Translations under genes and position numbers: made by a program
Shown here: positions 22,161 through 34,049 of the stretch, piece after piece
Numbering within the stretch: position 1 is the stretch's first letter
Layout: every line of letters starts with the position of its first letter
Assembly: GCA_009801015.1 (NCBI GenBank)
Contig: VHZZ01000034.1
Span: 434,736-478,029 of the forward strand
Direction: 5' to 3'
Length of the DNA: 43,294 bases
Source: Silene noctiflora
Taxonomy: Eukaryota > Streptophyta > Magnoliopsida > Caryophyllales > Caryophyllaceae
Notes under the pieces: generated by a model
What the model saw: only the letters and a program-made list of their open reading frames with translations
The model's database searches: none
Told to the model about the DNA's origin: nothing

Positions 22161-23850
22161 TGAAGTAAGTTGTTGCTCCAAACTTAATATAGAACATTTG
22201 TCCCACATCGGTAGAATAGTGGGGGTGTTTCTACTTTATATATGAGAGTGAATTATTTAGTGTTAACTAGATAATGGTGGAGAGACTCTAGTCTCCCCAC
22301 GCGCGCGCCGCTGCTGCCCGGCTCGGTGTGGTATTTTTGTTTCGGGTCCAAACTTTACCTCGGACAATAATCTCTGTTTTTATTATGATTGATTACTGGC
22401 TTTATGCCACCAGAAATACACTCAAAATACTTCTTCTTATTATACTCTTCTAAATAACATCTTACAGATTAAGGGCAGTGTCTTACACAGCGTCTCGATT
22501 TAAGGTCATTGTTGGTCAGATAAGTTATATTTCTTACAATACGGCCTTTGTCTCATTTATCTATGAAATACTTATTTATCCTATTTTCTTTATTAAATTA
22601 AATATATTCGTTATAAATGAGAATTTGTGACGTATATCAGATTATTCTAAATGGGGTGACTCATATATCAACAAAATATCATATTGTTAACAATAGGAGG
22701 AACCGCACTTACGTGATCAACCTTTTGTCCTTGCCAATATCTCAACTTTAAAGTGATGATTATGATGTATTATATCTCTTGTTGTAACATTGTATTATGT
22801 TAAATTTGTAAATAGTTATAATTAGTGGATGATTTAGTCATAATAATCAAGATATTCGAGTACTCCGTGATTGACTTTTGTAAGACGGATCAATTAATTC
22901 AAGCAATGGTTGGAGGTAAGTAATCGATCTTTTTTATCGCTTTCGCATTCTCGAGAGACCGTCTCTCACTAAATTAGTGGGAGACATAACATGGAAACCA
23001 AAAATTAAATAACTCCCTACCCCCCATTATGTGAGAGGTTTCTCAATAACGCTACTGAGAGACCGTCTCTCTAAAGTTTTTGTGTTCAGTTTATACATGT
23101 TCATTATGAGACTAGAACATGTTAATTTAGATTATAGAACTTACAACTTTATGTATAATTTAATTTGAAAATATGTTAAATCGAAAAAGATATGATTATA
23201 TAGAAACAATACAATTTATTTATTTTTGGAATTTTCTACGGTGTACGCCTATGTTTTTTCCAATTTTACCATATACTCTCGGTTTTCAAGAAACATCTAA
23301 TATACTCTTAAATTCCTAGATTATTTTCTTAAATACCCCAAAGTATTAAAATTTAGGTTTTTAAAGGGCTAAATATTGTCACATAAAAATGTATATTGAT
23401 GGGTAAATGATGATTATGTTGATGGCTCAACGTATTTTGGATGAGTAATCAACTAAAATCGACCAAATATAATATTTGAAGTTGTAAAGTTTGGGTATTT
23501 AGGGTATTTCTAGAGCTTTTCATAGAGTTTAGGGTATACCGTGTATTTCTAAAAATCCTAAGATATATCGTAAAATTCAAATAAACACGAGATATATCAT
23601 AGAAAAAACTCTATGAAAAGGCATGTACTTCTATTCATTTTCAAATGAAACATATGTTCATGCAAAGAAGTTGCTACTAAAAAAACTCTATGAAAAGGCA
23701 AGTACTTCGATTCAAGGTCGAGTACAGGATTTATAATATGATCTAGCTAGCGGAATTATTACTTAAAATCTACGAGTATCAATGCATTAGTTTATGAAAT
23801 CGACCAACTTAATTAACTAAGGGCCAAAGCATGATTATAGAAGGAAAATG
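22160..23850. other. Intergenic; possible LTR fragment and small elements
   Basis: TTTGTCCCACATCGGTAGAA at about 22197 is a phrase seen in many plant LTR elements, and a CGCGCGCGCC island follows at 22301-22310. A palindromic GAGAGACCGTCTCTC element lies at 22953-23092. The rest is A+T-rich with no gene. Confidence 0.4.
22953..23092. mobile_element. Palindromic MITE (GAGAGACCGTCTCTC family), second copy
   Basis: Left GAGAGACCGTCTCTCACTAA and right ACTGAGAGACCGTCTCTC bound a 140-bp segment, with ATGTGAGAGGTTTCTCAATAAC inside. The right part repeats 15506-15566. Confidence 0.55.
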
Positions 23851-23854
23851 AGTT

Positions 23855-23978
23855 AGCGCCACCGGGTGACACCCAATCTCGGCGCCATCCTCTCACATGC
23901 AATAAATGAATACCCCTATAATAATAAATGTATGTGAGAAGGTGATAACCAATTTCGGCGTCACCCAGTGGAACCCTA
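23855..23978. mobile_element. Fold-back MITE (GGGTGAC arms)
   Basis: The left arm CCACCGGGTGACACCC ... CTCTCACATGCAATAAATG is complementary to the right arm TAAATGTATGTGAGAAGGTG ... GGCGTCACCCAGTGG, giving an imperfect hairpin about 120 bp long. No target duplication was assigned. Confidence 0.6.
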
Positions 23979-24172
23979 TCATTATAGAATGTACGAAGTA
24001 TATAATATCGCATGTTAAGATTATTGTATGTTTTTTTAAATTTTTAGTAACTAAGTACTTGATTGAAGGTAGCTAAAATAGTGCAAGACACTAGCTAACT
24101 TAGTTTCCACTAGGGTTTAGCTATATACCAATAACTAGGATTGCTATAATCCTACAACCTCTTAATTTTAGT

Positions 24173-24359
24173 ACAGACGGGCACTATCCGTCATAAGTTG
24201 AAGACGGATAGTGTCTCTCTCACAATATGCAAGTGACACTAACCATGAGGTGCTCCATTTCCTCCCACTTGCCCTATTGTGAGAGGAACACTATCCGTCT
24301 TCAGCTTGTGACGGATAGTTCCCGTCACAAGCAATCCGTCACAAGCAAGACGCTTTGTT
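24173..24359. mobile_element. Hairpin MITE, GACGGATAGTGT family, copy 3 (best preserved)
   Basis: Left arm GAAGACGGATAGTGTCTCTC, then TCACAATATGCAAGTG, matches right arm CACTTGCCCTATTGTGAGAG and ACACTATCCGTCTTCAGC. Outer arms repeat CCGTCACAAGC. The terminal GCAAGACGCTTTGT matches copy 4. Confidence 0.8.
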
Positions 24360-26286
24360 GCCATATACCTATTAGTCCTATACTTTCTACAATAACCGGG
24401 TTTAGGAGGTGTTCATCATCGACAACCGTACATAATTCCTTTATTGCAGATGTTCTTACAAGGAGATAAACAACTAATTATATAGTTTACTCCCTTTTCA
24501 TAAGACGGCCTAGCTAATATGCTAGTATAGGTTGAATAATTAGCAGGCACTTAACAGAAATAACGTGATTTTCAAACTATAACGTATTTTCAGAAGTTAC
24601 TGACCTATAAGTTATGTCATTTAGTACAAACATGTCGTTTTGTAAGACTAAACAATGAATACAATTATCACACACGATAATAAATGTCGGGCCATAAAAC
24701 CCGAAATGTCTATATAATTAAGGTAAGTGAACCAACATAAAAGTTAAGTACTTATGTACCTTAGCTTAGGCATGAATATATGGAATGACCCACAATGGTC
24801 TTCCACTGGCCTAAGGACATGGCCTATGCCCTATAGGGTTATGTGATTTGAGTTCAATACTTGACTAATGCTATTAATTGAGTATTGAGTATTGTCTATT
24901 GTCCATTCACAATATCATGGACGTCTCTCAAATGTACGACATCCACAAAAAATGTCACTGTTATATAGGTTATGGTCGGAAAAATTATTTATCGGATAAG
25001 TATTAGAAAGATTCTTTATCAGTTTTGAATTACGCGGATTGTTCTTTTCACTTTGTTCGATGGTGAAATTAGACTCCGTAAGTTTTAATTGCAGCAATCA
25101 ACCTCCGTAACTTTAATGAAAAGTGAAATTCAATGCCGATTTTTAATTTTCACTTAAATTTAAAGAAAAAATCATTTTACGTTTATATTATACAATTAAT
25201 ATCACATAAAAATTACTAATTTTAACATTATAAATTTATATAAAATTAATTATCCACCTAAAAAAATGATTTTACATTCATCTTTGATAAACAAAATAAA
25301 AATATGATAAAATGTAACAATTGTAAAATTATATAAAAAAAAAAAAAAAAAACACTCACTATTACAATTATATATTGTATAAAAGATGCAAGGTTAAAAA
25401 AATTAAACTTTTTTATTGATTAATTAGATTATAAAATGAATTTTGATGAAATTTCATGAGAAATTAAACAATGGAGTTAAATTAGATCATAAAATGATTA
25501 AACGATTGACTTGCAAAAACTATTATTTTTTTTTTTCTAATAATTAATTATCTCGTTTCTAAAATTACACTGGAAAAAAAAGTAAACATGCGATATTATA
25601 CATACTCTGGTAACTAAGTTCGCCCTTCAATCACAATTATCCTGGTCATCTAAATCATTTCTTAATTTTTTTCAAATTAATTTATAATTTTTCAAATTAA
25701 TAAGGACAAAGAGTAAAAATGCAATATTGTCATACTCAACATCAAACCTAGGCATCCACTTAGAAAATAAAACAAAATAAATAGTGTGTTATATCTTTGT
25801 GAAAAGAACAATTTTAGGCTTTTGCTTATCACATCAGAGTTTAATTACTATAAGGAAGACTAATTAGTGGATCCAATAATATATATACCGGATCCGAGTT
25901 TCAAAACCTTTTGAACTTGCTTATAAAATTTTATTTTCTTTTAGAAAAAGAATAGTATCTTAATAAAAAGGAGTAGGATATACATATAAGGGATAAGGGA
26001 GTAATGGTTCACAAATATTTAGAAGAGAAAAAATCTATACAATTCAATAATTGGGTTGAACATCGGTCTAAAAGTAGACCTAAAACTTTTGGTTTTAGAT
26101 TGGACCAATTTCGAAATTTTCAATTTTATCGCGTGTTAGACCGAAAATTGACCCTTGTATCTATTAATACACAAATTAAATTATTTATTTCAGTAAATCA
26201 AATAAACTGTTACGTAATTGTTTGAAGTTTAGACTATCGTTTAATTTAAATAATAGATTAATAGCTATAATTGAGTTTATAATTTT
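24360..26286. other. Intergenic A+T-rich DNA
   Basis: No gene is supported. Several poly(A) and poly(T) runs occur. A stretch near 26060-26160 (GGTCTAAAAG, TTTTGGTTTTAGATTGGACC) loosely resembles the GGACC-rich element at 41565. Confidence 0.45.
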
Positions 26287-26369
26287 TTGAGTGTATTACA
26301 AATTCAAAGATATAAATTACGATCCTTTCCATCCAAAGCTAAATTAACCCGTCTTAGACCAATCGCAGC

Positions 26370-26760
26370 AATTTATGGCAATGGAGAAGTGGGGCTAGGT
26401 GTTGTGGGGCGAGATGCGGATGAGAGAGTGGTTTTAGCGGGCTGTCGAAGGGTGAAAGCGAGTTGGGATCCCGGAATAGCTGAAGCTAAGGCCAATGACT
26501 TTGCGGTGAAAAGTGCCAGTACTATTGTACTAATAGAAGTCTGTTTGGGCTTTGTGTAGCTGATATTTATCATTTTTCGGAGTCTTTCTCGAGTTATGTT
26601 TGGTCTCATGTGAAACGTGGGGGAAATACCGTAGCACATAGTATGGCTCGGTTATGCTCTTTGGTTGGTGAACGTCTGTACGTTGATAACTTTCCGGATG
26701 CCGTTTTGGCATTAGCGGAACTTGATTTAATATAAACACTCCATTTTCACTCAAAAAAAA
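26370..26760 (+). pseudogene. LINE non-LTR retrotransposon 3' end: broken RNase H domain
   Basis: Frame 1 (about 26377-26559) reads GEVGLGVVGRDADERVVLAG then AKANDFAVKSA, the start of a plant LINE-type RNase H-like domain (RVT_3). The reading continues in another frame from about 26555 (VADIYHFSESFSSYVWSHVK, then GGNTVAHSMARLC) to a TAA near 26735, followed by an A-rich tail. The middle of the domain, including acidic catalytic segments, is missing at the frame change, so the copy is dead and 5'-truncated, as most LINE copies are. It lies about 310 bp upstream of HDA8. Confidence 0.75.
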
Positions 26761-26939
26761 GAATCGAGGACAAATAGAGTAATTCCCTAATTCAGTCCAG
26801 ATTCGGTCCAGACCTAACTTGCTTAACCAATATTGACAACACGAAATAATTTATCGACGACGTTTAAGAAATGGGTAAAAGTGAGGAGCCCAAAATCGTA
26901 AGACAAACTCATAGCCCACAATTAAAAATAGCCCAAACG

Positions 26940-26947
26940 TGGGCCCA
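26940..26947 (+). promoter_or_regulatory. TGGGCCCA Site II element upstream of HDA8
   Basis: A palindromic TCP-type site 124 bp upstream of the HDA8 ATG, with reversed AGCCCA copies just before it. Such boxes fit broadly expressed genes. Confidence 0.45.
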
Positions 26948-27070
26948 TCATCCTCAAAATTACCGAAGCTTGGTCAATCAATCCTCATTCCGATTTCCGA
27001 GCATCATCTGATTCTTTACGTTTGATTAAAATACTCCTCGCAAATAAATCGGTAGTACTAAATATCTACG

Positions 27071-29742
27071 ATGGCGGAAGAAGAGCAAGTAGAAGCATCA
27101 GTAGCAGCAAAGAATGAAAGAATAGACGTGTTCTGGGACGAGGGGATGCTGAAACACGATCCGGGTCGGGGCGTATTCGATTCGTCATTCGACCCGGGTT
27201 TTTTGGATGTTTTAGAAGATCACCCGGAAAATTCGGATAGAGTAAGAAATATGGTATCAATACTAAAACGTGGGCCCATTTCTCCTTTTATTTCATGGCA
27301 TTCTGGTTCACTTGCTTCTACTTCTGACCTCCTCACTTTCCACTCCTCAGGTGTTTATTTTGTCGCAAATTCTTGTTTGAGACGGAAGTATCTTATTTTG
27401 TTTGTTTCTGATTAGTGGCGGAACTACGGGGTTAGCAGGACACTCGCCCCGCTAGACAATAAAAAATATTACAGTACTTTTTAGTTCAGCTTACTGTATT
27501 ATTATTATTTCGCCCCTGTTAAAAAAAATTGTGCCTAATTATAAATCCTGGTTCCGCTAGTGTGCCTAGAATGGTAGTTTTGTTACGGCGTATTGGATGA
27601 TTTATTTAGGTATCAGCTAGTTTCGTTGGTAAAGTTGTAAACGAGTAATTATGATCTGGGTTCGAATCTTGTAGCATTATAATTGGCCTAGTGGTTCTTT
27701 TTAGGACAAAAGAGAAAATGTTCGATGATGAGTATGTTCGGATTGAGGGATTTAGGCCGGTTCTTTTTGGCTTAATTTCAGTCATTCAGGGTTAGTTCAG
27801 TTCAGCTTAGTCTCGTTCAGTTCAACTCTGAGCGATATTCAAATTAACTCTATTGGTTACTTCTTGTATGCTTAATTGGTTTAGAACAGATTACAAAGCC
27901 TTAATTTTGATTGTGGACATGGGACGGTTTCCTCCTTGGTCGCTTCCCTAACATCTGCAGTGTAACTGAGTTGGCAGTGGCCTGGATGTGTGTTAATGAT
28001 CATGTATTCATGTTCACCACCACCACGCTAAATCGCTAATGCATGTGAGCATTCATAATTGATATGAATCTTACCAATATGATGTAGGAGTACAACTTTC
28101 TGCTATTCAAAGTGGTATCTGTTAATCTGTTAGTTTATATTCATCTCCATCAGTTCCAAGAAAATTAGCGGTATTCTAATGCTTCCCTTTATCGAGCAGT
28201 TGCTGAAACCTATAGTTTGGGAAAAGATTATCGTCACTCTTGATCATGCTAATCAACGTATCCAAGACACGATTTCTCTGTCCATGTGAACTAGTTTGAG
28301 ACTTTGAGTAATTAGGTATTTAGGTATGACCGTAAGAGTATGTGATTTGGGTGTGCGCGTGAGTCTTGAGTGAACTCCACACTTAACTAATACTCCCTCT
28401 GTCCCGGTCATTTGTTGTCCTATTCTATTTTGGGGGTGTCTCGGTCAATTATTGTCCTTTCTATTTTAAGAATGAACTTGATGGTTGTGGCTAAATCTTG
28501 TTGGAGCATGACACGATTTGAATAAAATGATATAGCACAGTGAGTGGTTTTGTATCTGTTAGACTGTTAGATTCAGTTATGGGTCTAAATGGTAACTACT
28601 ATTCCGGCTCTTATAGACTCTAATCTTGCACTTCCACCGGTATTTTAGTCTCTGTATCGAGAACAGTTGTGCAACTTCGAGCAGTTCATGGCGTTCTATG
28701 CAGTTAATGAGCATGCTAATTCTTTTGCACGACTAAGATTTCTTCGATAACATGTATTGCTAGAATATATCAAGGAACTAGAGGAAGCAGACAAAGCCGG
28801 AGGAAAGATGATGTGTGCAGGAACGTTTCTAAACCCTGGTTCTTGGGAAGCTGCTCGTCTTGCTGCTGGCACAACACTCTCAGCTATGAAGCATTTACTC
28901 GACGGTCAAGGTAACATTGCCTACGCATTAGTAAGGCCGCCAGGTCATCACGCTCAGCCAACTCAAGCAGATGGATATTGCTTTCTGAACAATGCTGGTC
29001 TGGCTGTTCACTTGGCTTTAAAATCTGGTCGCGCTAAAGTGGCTGTTATCGACATTGATGTTCATTATGGAAACGGGACTGCTGAAGGATTCTATGGCTC
29101 AAATGAAGTTCTAACCATTTCACTTCATATGAACCATGGTACTTGGGGGCCGTCTCATCCTCAAAGTGGGGACATTGATCAGCTCGGTAAAGGAGATGGG
29201 TTCGGGTTTAATATGAACCTACCATTGCCAAATGGGAGTGGAGATCGTGGGTACGAGTATGCCATGAAGGAGGTTGTCGTTCCAGCTCTTAACAAGTTCC
29301 AACCGAATATGATTGTTCTGGTGGTTGGACAAGATTCAAGCGCTGTAAGTCGAAATATATTTTCTGTATAAATTATGTCAACTTATAACATGCTCATTAG
29401 ATACAGCAGGCTAATTATTTTGTCGCTTGTATTCAGTTTGATCCAAATGGAAGGCAGTGCCTGACAATGGACGGATACAGAGAACTGGCACGGATAATCC
29501 GAGGCTTGGCCGATTCCCATTGTAAAGGCCAATTTCTAATTGTCCAGGAAGGAGGTTACCACATGACATATTCAGCCTTTTGTCTTCATGCAACCCTTGA
29601 AGGAGCATTGGATATTAGAAACCCGCTACTACCGGATCCTATCGCTTATTACCCGGAGGACGAAAGCTACACTGTGAAGGCAGTTGATGCTATGAAGCAA
29701 TATTTCACAGAAAATGCTCCATTTCTGAAAGAAACAAACTAG
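27071..29742 (+). CDS. HDA8: Histone deacetylase 8-type RPD3/HDA1-superfamily enzyme (3 exons)
   Basis: Exons 27071-27350, 28764-29344, 29437-29742; GT-AG, in phase; 388 aa against about 377 in Arabidopsis HDA8. It removes acetyl groups from lysine side chains (histone or other proteins) using Zn. Visible catalytic features: RPPGHHAQP with tandem His 155/156; zinc ligands D192 and H194 in DIDVHYGNGT; third ligand D284 in GQDSSAFDP; catalytic Tyr 328 in EGGYH. The N-terminal block IDVFWDEGMLKHDPGRGVFD and HPENSDRVRNMVSILK is typical of the HDA8 branch. The first 16 residues are an Ala/Glu-rich extension. Intron 1 (1413 bp) has collected a SINE-like head, a Stowaway fragment and a small inverted-repeat element. 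Exons appear intact. Confidence 0.95.
27413..27562. mobile_element. Possible small hAT-like element in HDA8 intron 1
   Basis: TTAGTGGCGGAAC at the left and GTTCCGCTAGTG at the right are imperfect inverted ends, of the same GGCGGA type as the 15.9-kb pair. No target duplication is clear. Confidence 0.4.
27607..27690 (+). mobile_element. tRNA-derived SINE head in HDA8 intron 1
   Basis: AGCTAGTTTCGTTGGTAAAG (A-box-like) is followed about 35 bp later by GGGTTCGAATCTTG (B box). No acceptor stem forms, so it is not a tRNA gene. A related A-box region occurs at 43123. Confidence 0.5.
28393..28480 (+). mobile_element. Stowaway-like MITE fragment in HDA8 intron 1
   Basis: It begins CTCCCTCTGTCCCGGTCA after TA and continues GTTGTCCTATTCTATTTT and GTCTCGGTCAATTATTG, matching the copies at 32406 and (reversed) 6476. 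The distal end is lost. Confidence 0.65.
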
Positions 29743-30321
29743 AAATCAACTCAAAATGCTGTTTTTCTGTATGTTGGTTGACTGACCACAAACTTTGTAA
29801 TGGTTCATGGTTTGCCACTTTGCCCCTTGGCGAAATTGCGTCGAAGCAACACTTAAAACCGGTTGCATGAGCATTTTGCATTATTAAGATCCTCTCCATT
29901 TTTTTTTGGAAATGAAAAGTTCGTTTTCTCTAAAATCTAAACTCGTTTAATAATACTTTCCCCTGAAGTCTTATCCCTTCATTTATGCATAAATTGATAT
30001 GATTTGAGCCGCTGATTTGAGCCACTCTAACGGATTGGTCCGGCCTTACCCACCCTCCGACCCACCAACAGGCAAAGAAAAAATATGGCTCGGCCTGGCC
30101 AAACTTATCTACGGGCGGGTTCACAGTGTGGCTTAAGCTAGCCCGCCTTAATTAGCCCACATCAGAGGCCCATTCGAGCGTACGTGGGCGAATCCAAGCC
30201 CACGACCTATCTCAGCCAGCTCGTGGCCACCTCTATGTTTGAACACCATAATTTTACTTACTCCCTCTACGTATTATGTTCGCCCAATTTCATTAAAATA
30301 CTCCTCACATATATTAGAGAA
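29743..30321. other. HDA8 3' flank and intergenic DNA
   Basis: Contains the HDA8 3' UTR. At 29990-30230 lies a G+C-rich stretch with GGCCTGGCC and AGCCCACGA motifs that looks like a degenerate MITE. No gene. Confidence 0.4.
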
Positions 30322-30496
30322 CAAAGCGTCTTGCTTGAAGACGGATAGTGTCCCTCTCACAATTTTCAAATGACACTATCCATAGGGTGCTTCATTTCTC
30401 TCCCCCACTTACCCTCCCACTTGCCTTATTATGAGAGAGCCACTATCCATTTTCACCTTATGACGGATCGTGTCCGTCCCAAGTAAAACGCTTTGC
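30322..30496. mobile_element. Hairpin MITE, GACGGATAGTGT family, copy 4
   Basis: Ends ACAAAGCGTCTTGC and, reversed, GCAAAGCGTTTTACTT form terminal inverted repeats. Inside are GAAGACGGATAGTGTCCCTC, CCCACTTGCCTTATTATGAG and CTTATGACGGATCGTGTCC. Arms partly diverged. Confidence 0.75.
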
Positions 30497-30704
30497 AATT
30501 CAATAAGTAGTGTCGTGAATCATGTTGAAAGAAGATTTACTTTGTCACATAATTATATAGTCCGGATTTCACGCACTTCTTTCCCTTTTGTCTTTTCCTT
30601 TTCGGAAATTTTAAGATCACTTGTTCCACTTTTATTTCTTGCTTTGGTTTCGTTACCTTTATTTAGCGACACATCATTATTCACGTAATAAAAATCGATT
30701 GCAA

Positions 30705-31286
30705 TCCTCTATATACTAAAAGATTAACAAAGCTATAATTTTTCCCGCTCAAGTTTTCCTCTAAATATTCACCTTTTAATAGTGGTGCTCACTCTCATTC
30801 ATTGATCTCATAATCCTCTTTTTATTTATATGCCATAAATAAATAAAATCATCCTCTGATGGTTTTATCTCATAATCCTTTCCATCCAAATGATTCTATC
30901 TAAATAAACAAACAACTAAAAAATTTTATTTCTTTAAACTATTATCTTTTCATTAAAATATAATCTTATAATTTTATGATTTTTCATTAAAATAATATAA
31001 AATTGATGTTAAACTATAAACTATAAGTTGGTAAATTTTTCATTAAATGCGATACTTATAAATTTAGAGAATAATTTGACATATACTTACCATTAACTTT
31101 GTGACAAAAAAATTCATTAAAATAATTGGAAAAAATTTATAAAATGAAATCCTTAATTTTATGGTAAAAAAAAAAATATAGATTTCATAAAATACGTCTT
31201 TCATAGCTTTAATTTTCCATTATAAATAACACCCTAAAAAATAAATTACTCTATATATACCGTGCATTGCGCGAGATCAATACTAG
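30705..31286 (+). mobile_element. Non-autonomous Helitron (582 bp)
   Basis: Starts TCCTCTATATACTAAAAG after an A (30704). It ends with a weakened hairpin CCGTGCATTGCGCGAG and then CTAG at 31283-31286 followed by T. Same end style as the copies at 7786-8234 and 13479. Confidence 0.7.
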
Positions 31287-32405
31287 TTTCTATTAAACTA
31301 ATAATCTGTCACGAGAAGGAGATATAGAGAGACACATATGAGATACAAAATGGGACAAAAACTACGTTTTTTTTTTCTTTTTCCACTTTATATCATACTT
31401 TTTAAGCTCCGATTTAACGGATTTGTGGCGGTGTTTGAATTCCAAAATTGATGGTTCAACCAAAAAAAAAAAGGGACTGAGCTAGTCGCAAAGGATAACA
31501 CTCGGTATTCCAAAATTTCAGAAAATAGTTAAAATTATCGATTTTTACTACCCAAAATTCTTATATATAGACTTTAATATAAATATAAAACAATATTAAA
31601 AAATTTCGCTATTCCAAAATTTTATTTCTAGGTTCGTCCGACAAGAAAACCTACATAATGGGGGATATAGAGCCTTCATAGTTCATTCTATAGTGTGGTC
31701 ACTCAAATACATACTCAAATTAATTGTGTTGAATTGACAATTGTTTCTCATTTTTCAATTATTGTACTTGTATTTTGTAATTTATTGCCTTGATATTATG
31801 TTTGATTTGAGATTTTAGCAAAAATATAGTTGGCATAGTTTTGTCGTCGACAAGTGAACGAAATTGGTATCATGTATTGTTACGGTGTCGGTTAAGTTAT
31901 GTTCTTTTCAGCTGAAAGGAGAAAAACTGAAATGAACGAGTTAAGTTAAGCCGAACTAAACCGAATGAAATTGAAATGAATAACAACTCGTATCTTAATT
32001 CTTAAATCTCGTTGTACATTATAATTTCTAAAGCTAAATAAAATCCCATATATTTCCGATTCTACCATATTTCAATTCGTATAAATTTGGTAAGTTTTTT
32101 GAGAAACGGAACTAAATATTTTTGCGTATTATGAGCGATTTATGTTTGTAAGAAATAATTTTAGTCGATATTTATGCACATTTACTATCAAAAACGAGTT
32201 TTTTTTTTTTTTATTTTTTTTTTATTTTTTTTTTATTTTTTTTTTATGAGCAACCGACATACTAATTGTAGTCTGAAAAATTAGTTTGCGCAATCAATTG
32301 TAGCATGCAGTTTGATTGGTGCATTGCACTTAAATTCAAACTGAGTCTCTGAGCCACACATTTTTTTTGATACTAAAAAAAGTCTAATTTTACTTTTATT
32401 CGATA
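31287..32405. other. Intergenic A+T-rich DNA
   Basis: No gene or clear element was recognised apart from the T-run minisatellite at 32199-32246. Confidence 0.4.
32199..32246. repeat. T8-9 A minisatellite
   Basis: Runs of eight to twelve T separated by single A at regular spacing, four units. Confidence 0.9.
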
Positions 32406-32602
32406 CTCGTGTACCGGTTATTTGTTATCCTATTCGATTTTGAGGTGTTTAGTCAATTATTGTATATTTTAAGAATGAATTTGATGAGTAATTTGATCAT
32501 TCACACTCAATTTGGTCCACTTGTCATTTAGTAATTGGTCTCATCCTTTTTTCTTGGTCTTTGTGCCAAAACTAAAGAATAATAATTGTCGGAGGGAGGG
32601 AG
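32406..32602. mobile_element. Stowaway-like MITE (197 bp)
   Basis: The right end GGAGGGAGGGAG and decayed left end CTCGTGTACCGGTTATTTG are bounded by TA at 32404-32405 and 32603-32604. The interior keeps GTCCACTTGTCATTTAGTAA and TCTTGGTCTTTGTGCC, as in Stowaway copies of this family. Confidence 0.75.
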
Positions 32603-34049
32603 TATGATACTTACTATTTACCTTGGATCCGTTTATATGGAGCTCGGAGTATCTTTCCACCTCTTCGTTGTAACTTATCAGGATTGTAAGCAAGACTTAC
32701 ATTACAAATGACATTTAATAATAAAATCTTAGATAAAGATTTACGATTGACTAAATTAACAATCATAAATCTAATTAAAGACGTTATCTAACCTTAAAGA
32801 TATAGACCGTTAAGGCGTTAATACTTATTACTGAACTAACAAAAATACGGTGTAAATAAATTATTTTAAATACACATTATATGTACGAGTAACACTGATC
32901 TGCAGATGTTAACTTGCTAAGTTGTTAAATTGTAAAGTCATGAAAGGTGATAGTCATATCCTGGATTTGAACTCCATCAACATTAAAATCGCTTTTATGA
33001 CAACTATTTCAAATGAAATTTATTCTAATTAGTAATGTTTTGACCAATTAACACACTTTAAATAAAGTTGTAAACAAGTGGAAGTAAAAAGTTCAAAATA
33101 AAGCAATTCAAATCAATTTGAGCGTGACTAGTTCACTAAAAAACATCTATTATGGAGAATATTTTACCTAAAAATCCGAGTAAAAAAACATCTATTAAGC
33201 TTAGAAAATATATTGATTTAAAAGATCTTAATTGAAACTCGATCAAAGTTTTATATTCCCCCAGTTAATCTTAGCCATCAATTTTTAAATTTGATATAAT
33301 TTTAAACCATCTTAAACACTGGAAATTTGAAATCATCTTAACTCTTAAGCTCATCGAAAATTAAGTTTTTCGGCACTTTTACCCTTACAAGTTACAACTA
33401 GAATATCGATATTAGGCCCTGTTTGGTAAACAGCAGATTAATATTGGCAAAAACAGATTTAGAAAGCAGAGTTGACTAGCAGAATAATTTTGGAGGTTTG
33501 ACTAACAGATTTATTTAGTATAATTGTTTTACAGGGTGTTTGGTAATTGACAGTTTTAGATTATCAGACTGTTTAAATCTTTTATAAAATGTAAAATAAA
33601 GGCATGAATAAATTATTTATTAAATATATAAAAAAAGGTTAGTATTTTTTTTAAGGAGGTAAAAATGCTAATTTATTAAATATATAAAATCTTGAGAAAT
33701 TGTAGGAATGTTGAGAAACTTTCATGTGAATCTTGTTGAACACTAGTAGCACTAGATTGTTACTTCCTATTTGACATTTGTGGAAGCTTCAACTACACGG
33801 ATCTTCAAGCCTAAATACTTTTACTTTTTGCTTTTTTATTTAAACTATTTTAAAAGTTTGTCCGACCATTCGAGACGGTTCTAAATGATGATTTATATTA
33901 GTAGATCCCAAATTATTTTGGAATTAAGGCGTTGATGTTGTTGTTTGAAGATCATCTGACCACATTAATATTTATGTATGTGAAAGTCATTATTTATTGT
34001 CGTATTTTTTTCTTTATCGGATCTCCTCTCTTTAACTCCTAACGTCAAA
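32603..34049. other. Intergenic with repeat fragments
   Basis: No gene. A tRNA-like fragment near 32910-32985 (CTTGCTAAGTTG, then GGATTTGAACTCC) may be a SINE relic. A GGCCCTGTTTGGTAAACAGC end at 33415 marks a Harbinger-like fragment to about 33600. Confidence 0.4.
33415..33600. mobile_element. Harbinger-like MITE fragment
   Basis: GGCCCTGTTTGGTAAACAGC follows TTA. The internal GTGTTTGGTAATTGACAG resembles CTGTTTGGTAATTAGCAG of the 21785 element. The right end was not found. Confidence 0.45.

Noticed and set aside
24227..24469. 80-aa plus-strand frame
   Set aside because: It starts inside a hairpin MITE and has no domain-like composition.
27607..27690. Possible tRNA gene (A and B boxes)
   Set aside because: No acceptor or anticodon stem can be paired; it fits a SINE head better.
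29411..30124. Minus-strand frames of 64-65 aa
   Set aside because: They are antisense to HDA8 exon 3 or in its flank, with no family features.
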